DNA from: DATLFA01 sp039934635
GTDB lineage: Bacteria; Actinomycetota; Acidimicrobiia; Acidimicrobiales; WLNW01
Length of the DNA: 19,853 nucleotides
Assembly: GCA_039934635.1 (NCBI GenBank)
Contig: JBDTLT010000088.1
Coordinates: 1-19,853 of the forward strand
Direction of reading: 5' to 3'
The position numbers and the translations under genes were made by a program. Below, piece by piece: positions 15,093 to 19,853 of the stretch; the first letter of the stretch is position 1; each line of letters starts with the position of its first letter. Under the pieces are notes generated by a model, which was given only the letters and a program-made list of their open reading frames with translations, was not told where the DNA came from and ran no database searches.

Positions 15093-15887
15093 CTAAGACG
15101 AAGGCGAGTCAGGCAGGGTGGACGACGCGGGCGGTGCCGGCAAGGCGTCTTGCCGCGCGACCAGCGCGTCGACGAGGCCCGAGACGGTGTGCACCGCGGC
15201 TTCGACGTGGACTTCGATGCCGTGCTCGCGGCAGGCGGCCGCCGTGATAGGGCCGATGCACGCAACCGTGGGGGCCACGGCATCGACGCCGAGCAACTCG
15301 ACGAAGTTGTGGACGGTCGATGGCGAGGTGAAGGTGATGATGTCGCAGCCCGCGATCGCGCGCCGTTGCCGATCGTCCACGACGGGCGCGACCGTGCGGT
15401 ACGCCTCGACCACGTCGACGGTCCAGCCCTTGGCCCGCAGGCCATCGGGCAACACATCGCGCGCGACCGCGGCCCGGGTCAACAGCACAGTGCCGGGACC
15501 GCGAGGGAACGCTTCGACGAGGGATTCGGCCACGAAACGTGGCGGCACCAACGCGACCGCAACACCGCGTTCACTCAGACACGATGCGGTCGCCGACCCG
15601 ATGGCGGCGACGTTGGTGGTCCACGGACGCGGGGCGACGGCGAGCAATCGCTCCGCGCCGTTCACCGACGTGAGCACCGCCCAGTCGTAGTGACCCGGTT
15701 GCGCCAGGCGCGTCGCGGCAGCGAGCAGTGCCGCGCCGCCGTCGGCCGCATCGACGATGTCGATGACGGGCACGGCGACTGGCTCGAACCCGGCGTCGCG
15801 CAACCGCCGCGCGAGTTGGTCGGCCTGCGCGGCAGCGCGCGTGACGGCAACCCGCACCACGGCGACGGTCGTGTTCAGCGCACCCAT
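15093..15887 (-). CDS. hemD: Uroporphyrinogen-III synthase
   Basis: HemD closes hydroxymethylbilane to uroporphyrinogen III with inversion of ring D. The family is poorly conserved, but the 264-aa product shows the bilobed pattern: an N-terminal VAVTRAAAQADQLARRL segment, LTSVNGAERLL (72-82), FTSPSTVHNFVELL, and VACIGPITAAACREHG near the C-terminus. Its place directly after hemC settles the call. No methyltransferase domain is attached, unlike the CobA-HemD fusions known in some actinobacteria. The ATG lies 13 bases inside the end of hemC, so translation is coupled. Confidence 0.9.
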   Translation of the reverse strand: MGALNTTVAVVRVAVTRAAAQADQLARRLRDAGFEPVAVPVIDIVDAADGGAALLAAATRLAQPGHYDWAVLTSVNGAERLLAVAPRPWTTNVAAIGSATASCLSERGVAVALVPPRFVAESLVEAFPRGPGTVLLTRAAVARDVLPDGLRAKGWTVDVVEAYRTVAPVVDDRQRRAIAGCDIITFTSPSTVHNFVELLGVDAVAPTVACIGPITAAACREHGIEVHVEAAVHTVSGLVDALVARQDALPAPPASSTLPDSPSS

Positions 15888-16795
15888 GCGTCGCCCAACG
15901 CTTCGACGAGATTGCGCGCCACCAGGCGCCCTACGAGGATCGGGTCCTTGCCGCGGCGCGTCTCCTTGACGAGCATCGGCTGATGCGGTGCACAGAGAAC
16001 GCCGGTGATCTGTACGTCGTCGCCCGTCAACGTGGCGTGCGCGCCCGCGGGCAGGCTGCAGTCGCCCCCCAGTTCGGCGAGAAACGCGCGCTCCGCATCG
16101 ACGGCCCGGCGCGATGCACCGTGCTCGATCGCAACGAGTAGGCGCATCACGGCGTCGTCAGCCGCACGACATTCGATGGCCAGCGCGCCTTGCCCGACTT
16201 GCGGGGTCATCACCGAGTGATCGAGAACGTCGACGATCGAGGGCATCGTGCCACTGGCCCGGAGATCTGGTTCGAGCCGATCGAGCGCCGCCTTGGCCAT
16301 GACGATCGCATCGAAGGCGGGTGCCTTGGCGAGTCGCGTCGCGATGTTGCCGCGCAGTTCGCTGAAGCGGATGTCGGGCCGATGAAATGCGAGTTGTGCA
16401 CGACGGCGTTGCGCACCCGTCGCGACGTGGGCGCCGTGGGGCAATGCGTCGTAGCGGCCACCGACGAGCACATCGCGTGGATCGGCGCGTTCGGTGATCG
16501 ACGCCAGGACCAACCCGTCGACGCCGACCGCCGGCAGGTCTTTGGCCGAGTGCACCGCAAGGTCGGCGCGGCCGTCGAGCACTGCTTCTTGCACTTCTTT
16601 GACGAACACCCCTTTGCCGCCCATGCTCTCGATGGAGATGTCGAGCCGTCGATCCGCGATGGTTTCGACGACGACGAACTCGATCTCGAGGGGCGCTCGT
16701 CCGGCGCGACGGGTCAACAGTTGTGCGACATGCTCTGCTTGCCATCGCGCCAGTGCGCTGCCTCGCGTCGCTATGCGCAGGCGCGGGGTCGTCAC
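15875..16795 (-). CDS. hemC: Porphobilinogen deaminase (hydroxymethylbilane synthase)
   Basis: HemC polymerises four porphobilinogens into hydroxymethylbilane on a covalent dipyrromethane cofactor. The 306-aa product has the N-terminal RIATRGSALARWQA, the loop GGKGVFVKEVQEA, the catalytic aspartate D86 in HSAKDLP, and the cofactor-binding C246 in GGDCSLPAGAHA. The domain 1-2 segment SELRGNIATRL is present. The start is GTG, overlapping the hemA stop by four bases (GTGA). Confidence 0.97.
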   Translation of the reverse strand: MTTPRLRIATRGSALARWQAEHVAQLLTRRAGRAPLEIEFVVVETIADRRLDISIESMGGKGVFVKEVQEAVLDGRADLAVHSAKDLPAVGVDGLVLASITERADPRDVLVGGRYDALPHGAHVATGAQRRRAQLAFHRPDIRFSELRGNIATRLAKAPAFDAIVMAKAALDRLEPDLRASGTMPSIVDVLDHSVMTPQVGQGALAIECRAADDAVMRLLVAIEHGASRRAVDAERAFLAELGGDCSLPAGAHATLTGDDVQITGVLCAPHQPMLVKETRRGKDPILVGRLVARNLVEALGDAWVR

Positions 16796-18051
16796 AGATC
16801 GAACAGATCCCGCAACGCGTCCGCGAGTCGTTCGCCGCGCGCAGTGCCTGCGGCATCTTTGAGACGCACGGTCGGGCGATACAGCATCTTGCCGATGACG
16901 CCCTGCACGAGGGCTTCGACAGCCTCTCGCTCTTTCGGTGAGAGATCGCTCAAGCGGCTCTGGAATCGTTCGAGTTCGCTGTCGCGAATCTCGTCGGCGC
17001 GGCCGTGCAGCGCCGCGATGAGTGGAGCTACCTCGCGGGCCGTCGCGTAGGCGAGGTACCGCTCGACTTCTTGTTCGACGATGCCTTCGACCGCCGCCAC
17101 TTCGCGCTGACGTTCACGAATGCCCGAATCGGCGAACGCGCGCAGGTCGTTCATGTCGAGCAAGGTGATGCCGTCGATCGACGCCGCCAGCGGGTCGACA
17201 TCGCGCGGCACGGCAATGTCGACGATGAGCAGCGGGCGTCCGGCGCGACGGGTCATCAGAGCCGACAGGTCATTGGCCTCGACCATGAGCGACGATGCGC
17301 CCGTCGAAGTGACCAAGAGGTCGACGCCGTCGAGCGTCGTCGCCAACTCGGTGAGCCGCACCGGTGTGCCGCTGACCCGCGCCGCGAGATCGACCGCGTT
17401 TTGCCACGTGCGATTGGCGATGGAGATCGACGCGGCGCCCGCGTCGTGCAGCGATCGAACGAGTCCTTCGCCCATCTCGCCCGCGCCGAGCACGAGAACG
17501 GAGATGCCCTCGAGCGAACCCAGGCGCTGACGCGCCATTGCGACCGCCGCCTGCGACGCCGACGCGATGTTGCGGCTGATGGTCGTCTCGGTGCGCGCCC
17601 GCTTGCCGGTCTCGACGGCATGGCGGAACAACGGCGCGAGTACAGGGCCGGCCGCGTGCTCGTGTTGGCTCGTCTCCCATGCCCGCCGCACTTGGCCGAG
17701 CACTTCGTTTTCACCGACGACCGCCGAGTCGAGACCCGACGCCACGCGGAACAGGTGGCGGACCGTCTCTTGGTCGTAGTGCGCGTAGAGATGGTCGGCG
17801 AAGAACTCGGGCGGTTGGTACGTGATGGCCGAGAGGAACTCGCGCACGTCTTGGTAGGCGCCGTGGAACTTTTCGACGTACGCGTAGACCTCGGTGCGGT
17901 TGCACGTCGACAAGATGACGGCTTCGGTGACGTGGGGACGCTCGACGAGGTCGGCCAACGCCTTGGTCAGACGCGAGTCGTCGATGCTCATGCGTTCGAG
18001 TAGATCGAGCGGTGCTGTCCGGTGGTTCAGCCCGATCACAACCAACGACAC
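16792..18051 (-). CDS. hemA: Glutamyl-tRNA reductase
   Basis: HemA reduces glutamyl-tRNA with NADPH to glutamate-1-semialdehyde, the first and usually controlled step of the C5 tetrapyrrole pathway. The 419-aa product has GLNHRTAPLDLLER (8-20), the catalytic thiol C50 in LSTCNRTEVYA, and the NADPH-binding VLGAGEMGEGL. A C-terminal dimerisation region (about 310-419) follows. The GTG at 18051 is chosen over an upstream in-frame TTG because GAGGAG lies 5 bases before it and the product then begins with the family's MSLVVIGLNHRTAP. An 11-bp palindrome sits just before the ribosome-binding site. The gene lies 154 bases downstream of rex. Confidence 0.96.
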   Translation of the reverse strand: MSLVVIGLNHRTAPLDLLERMSIDDSRLTKALADLVERPHVTEAVILSTCNRTEVYAYVEKFHGAYQDVREFLSAITYQPPEFFADHLYAHYDQETVRHLFRVASGLDSAVVGENEVLGQVRRAWETSQHEHAAGPVLAPLFRHAVETGKRARTETTISRNIASASQAAVAMARQRLGSLEGISVLVLGAGEMGEGLVRSLHDAGAASISIANRTWQNAVDLAARVSGTPVRLTELATTLDGVDLLVTSTGASSLMVEANDLSALMTRRAGRPLLIVDIAVPRDVDPLAASIDGITLLDMNDLRAFADSGIRERQREVAAVEGIVEQEVERYLAYATAREVAPLIAALHGRADEIRDSELERFQSRLSDLSPKEREAVEALVQGVIGKMLYRPTVRLKDAAGTARGERLADALRDLFDL

Positions 18052-18064
18052 TTTTACTCCTCGA

Positions 18065-18075
18065 CCCAAATTGGG
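18065..18075 (-). repeat. 11-bp palindrome next to the hemA ribosome-binding site
   Basis: CCCAAATTGGG is a perfect inverted repeat with a single central base, two bases upstream of the GAGGAG site of hemA. It might bind a regulator; the one-base loop makes an RNA hairpin unlikely. It may be chance. Confidence 0.35.
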
Positions 18076-18205
18076 CGGCGCGACGTGCGAACTGGCGCTC
18101 GACCCGATGGCACACGGCCCGATGAAGAAAGACTAGGACCGAAAAGCGTCGGCGGGCGAGCGCCCCCAGCTTTCTCGACTCGTGGTGCTCGCGCCAAACG
18201 GTGGC

Positions 18206-18862
18206 TCATGCCGCAGGTTGGGGTCGGCCCGACTCGGCCGGGTGCTCCTGGTAGAAGGAGAGGATCTGCAGCTCGGTCGCAAGGTCGACCTTGCGCACCG
18301 GCACGTGCGCCGGCACGGACAGCACCGAAGGCGCGAAGTTGAGGATCGACCGTACCCCGGCGGCAACCAGGCGGTCGGCGACCTGTTGGGCGCTGGCGGC
18401 CGGCGTCGCGATGATGCCGACGGACACGCTGAACTCGGCGACGATGCCTTCGAGCTCGTCGATCGAGCGCACCACCAGACCGGCGACCGAATCGCCGATC
18501 TTGGTCGGATCGGTGTCGACCAGCGCCACGACCGGGAAACCGCGCTGGCGGAACCCGGTGTAGTTCGCGAGCGCCTGCCCGAGATTGCCGACGCCCACCA
18601 CCACGACGGGCGAATCGCAGGTCAATCCCAGCTTGGACTCGATCTCGTAGAGCAGCTGCTGCACCTCGTAGCCGACACCCCGCGTGCCGTAGGTGCCGAG
18701 ATACGAGAGGTCCTTGCGCACCTTGGCCGCATTGACGCCGGCCATGTCGGCCAGCCGCTCCGACGACACGGTCGGGATGTGCTCCTGCGCCAACTCGATC
18801 AGGCTGCGCCGGTACACGGGAAGCCGGGCGACCGTGGCTTCAGGGATCCGTCGACTCGACAT
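18206..18862 (-). CDS. rex: Redox-sensing transcriptional repressor Rex
   Basis: Rex is a dimeric repressor that releases DNA when NADH is bound, and so reports the NADH/NAD+ ratio. The 218-aa product starts with the typical IPEATVARLPVYRRSL, followed by a winged helix containing SSERLADMAGVNAAKVRKDLSYLG (33-56), which ends in the family's KDLSYLG hallmark. The Rossmann motif VVVGVGNLGQAL comes at about residues 86-97, and ATPA and a C-terminal swapped helix follow. It heads the hem operon, as in Streptomyces. I saw no standard Rex operator upstream of rex itself. The ATG has no obvious ribosome-binding site, and a promoter-like sequence lies just before it, so the mRNA may be nearly leaderless. 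Confidence 0.97.
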   Translation of the reverse strand: MSSRRIPEATVARLPVYRRSLIELAQEHIPTVSSERLADMAGVNAAKVRKDLSYLGTYGTRGVGYEVQQLLYEIESKLGLTCDSPVVVVGVGNLGQALANYTGFRQRGFPVVALVDTDPTKIGDSVAGLVVRSIDELEGIVAEFSVSVGIIATPAASAQQVADRLVAAGVRSILNFAPSVLSVPAHVPVRKVDLATELQILSFYQEHPAESGRPQPAA

Positions 18863-18872
18863 ACCAAGCTGC

Positions 18873-18901
18873 AGGGTACGGTCGCACTGGGGCCTCTACA
18901 A
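18873..18901 (-). promoter_or_regulatory. Candidate rex promoter (short-leader or leaderless)
   Basis: On the minus strand, TTGTAG (18901-18896) and TACCCT (18878-18873) are separated by exactly 17 bases. Each matches its consensus at three of six positions, and the -10 fits the TAnnnT form. The ATG begins 10 bases after the -10, so the transcript would have almost no leader, matching the lack of a ribosome-binding site. Confidence 0.4.
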
Positions 18902-19150
18902 AGCTTTGCCCCTCAAAGCAGCCGAGTTGGAACACATTGCGGCCGCCGCGTGCCGCCGGGCGCGCTCGGCGCCGCCTGACTTGGCTCGCGCGCCTCGACC
19001 GCGCCGGGAGGACCGCCGGGTGAGTGAACGGCCTGGCCGGAGGGTCACGACGGCCACGAAAAGAGGGCAATTTCGTCCGAATGACCACTCAAGGTGGTGG
19101 CCGTCCCGCGTCGATCATTCCTGTGCACCCCGAATACGAAGGAGACCACG

Positions 19151-19837
19151 TTGACGCCCCCACGACGAAGTGCACGGATGCTGCTGCTCCTTGCCATCGT
19201 GACGTCAATGCTCGTCGCCGTCACGGGTCGGGCCGACGCCGGGGGCGATAACCCCGCCGCCGATGAGGCCCAATTCGTGGCCTTGGTCAACCAGGCTCGA
19301 GCCAGAGTCGGTGTGGCCCCGCTCGCGGTCGACGGACAGCTCACGGCACTCGCCCGCCAGCACGCGCAGACGATGGCTGACGCCGGCACGATCTTTCACG
19401 CCAACCCGATCTCGGCCGGCGTCACGGCCCCCTGGATCAAGCTGGGGGAGAACGTCGGCACCGGCCCGAGCGTCCCGCCCGTCATGGACGCCTTCATCAA
19501 CAGCCCCAAGCATTACCAGAACATCGTCGATCCGGCGTTCACCTACATCGGGGTCGGGGTCGTGTGGGTGGGCAATCAGATGTTCACGACACACCGCTTC
19601 ATGCAACTCTCGGGCCAGTCGGCGCCACCACCGGCCGAAGCTGCGCCGCCCCCACCGCCGGTGACCGCACCGCCGGTCACCGCACCGCCGGTGACCTCGC
19701 CTCCGGCCACCACCCGCCCGGTCCCCGTCGTGCCCGTGACCGCACCGCCGGTGACCGCGCCCGCGCTGACCCCGACGTCCGCAACCCGTGAACGAGTAGC
19801 CATCGTGTTGCTCGCGCTGCGTGCGGTTGGCCGGTGA
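19151..19837 (+). CDS. Secreted CAP-domain (SCP/PR1-like) protein with Pro/Thr-rich tail
   Basis: The 228-aa product has a signal peptide (basic start, hydrophobic core about 10-24, probable cleavage after ADA, residue 30). A CAP domain of the bacterial YkwD type follows (about 38-155). Conserved residues seen are H83 (FHANP), E100 (LGENVG) and H121 (SPKHYQNI). A Pro/Thr/Val-rich tail (about 158-210) with VTAPP repeats follows, then a short C-terminus. There is no LPXTG sorting motif; the tail may span the cell wall. The CAP domain's function in bacteria is mostly unknown. The TTG at 19151 is chosen because AGGAG lies 8 bases upstream and it places the signal peptide at the N-terminus; longer in-frame starts add an unlikely leader. 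Confidence 0.85.
   Translation: MTPPRRSARMLLLLAIVTSMLVAVTGRADAGGDNPAADEAQFVALVNQARARVGVAPLAVDGQLTALARQHAQTMADAGTIFHANPISAGVTAPWIKLGENVGTGPSVPPVMDAFINSPKHYQNIVDPAFTYIGVGVVWVGNQMFTTHRFMQLSGQSAPPPAEAAPPPPPVTAPPVTAPPVTSPPATTRPVPVVPVTAPPVTAPALTPTSATRERVAIVLLALRAVGR
19656..19760 (+). repeat. Imperfect tandem repeats coding the VTAPP tail
   Basis: A unit close to CCGGTGACCGCACCG occurs three times in a row from about 19656 to 19700, and again around 19735-19760. It encodes PVTAP-type repeats of the CAP protein. Copy number of such units may vary between strains. Confidence 0.7.
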
Positions 19838-19853
19838 ACTCGCCGGCAATCCG

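Noticed and set aside
14883..15983. Plus-strand open frame opposite hemD and the HAD gene
   Set aside because: Shadow of well-identified genes, with composition typical of an antisense frame.
17005..18003. Plus-strand open frame of 332 codons opposite hemA
   Set aside because: hemA is certain on the other strand; the shadow product is Arg-rich and has no motif.
18152..18170. Possible intrinsic terminator between rex and hemA
   Set aside because: The stem is only GGGC/GCCC and the TTTT stretch is not directly adjacent; read-through from rex to hemA is more plausible.
18863..19150. Search for an autoregulatory Rex operator in the rex/CAP divergent region
   Set aside because: No TGTGA-N6-TCACA-like sequence was seen; GTGA and TCAC words near 19022-19048 are spaced too far apart.

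Overview
This window is GC-rich DNA from what is probably an actinobacterium, and the gene content points to a deep-branching, Acidimicrobiia-like lineage. The evidence is the rex-hemA-hemC-hemD-hemB order known from Streptomyces and relatives, a MenJ-like menaquinone reductase, frequent GTG and TTG starts, and stop/start overlaps of the GTGA type. The lineage is inferred from gene content; no marker gene allows a firm placement.

Region 1 (1-6377, minus strand) is one dense respiratory operon. In transcription order it holds a 148-aa membrane protein, a 2x[4Fe-4S] ferredoxin-like protein, a cytochrome b6-type subunit, a separate subunit-IV-type cytochrome b protein, a Rieske protein, a membrane-anchored diheme cytochrome c, a 340-aa membrane protein of unknown function, nuoA, and the first codons of nuoB. 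This is a quinol:cytochrome c reductase reading straight into complex I. Unlike the usual actinobacterial QcrCAB, cytochrome b is split, has b6-type histidine spacing and keeps the cysteine that binds heme c_i in b6f-type complexes. A good -10 element and an 18-bp Rex/CRP-like palindrome lie just upstream of the first gene.

Region 2 (6378-6801) is a 424-bp divergent promoter region.

Region 3 (6802-12127, plus strand) holds a monoheme membrane-anchored cytochrome c, a MenJ-like FAD reductase, a membrane-anchored HExxH metallopeptidase-like protein and a NIT/HAMP/PAS/GGDEF diguanylate cyclase. The N-terminus of this cytochrome c carries a short peptide (PEHLLERSK type) that also occurs twice at the N-terminus of the subunit-IV protein across the divergent promoter.

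Region 4 (12128-18862, minus strand) is the redox regulator rex followed by the early tetrapyrrole pathway: hemA, hemC, hemD, a HAD hydrolase, hemB and hemL. It covers glutamyl-tRNA to uroporphyrinogen III apart from the tRNA synthetase. hemL ends directly against the diguanylate cyclase gene, the two stop codons forming TGATCA. Region 5 (19151-19837, plus strand) is a secreted CAP-domain protein with a proline/threonine-rich tail.

Taken together, menaquinol made by complex I is oxidised by the bc complex, menaquinone is tailored by MenJ, heme for the cytochromes comes from the hem operon, and Rex (an NADH/NAD+ sensor) is placed to link heme supply and respiratory gene expression to redox state. 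That regulatory link is inference. I saw no mobile elements, CRISPR arrays, tRNA or rRNA genes.
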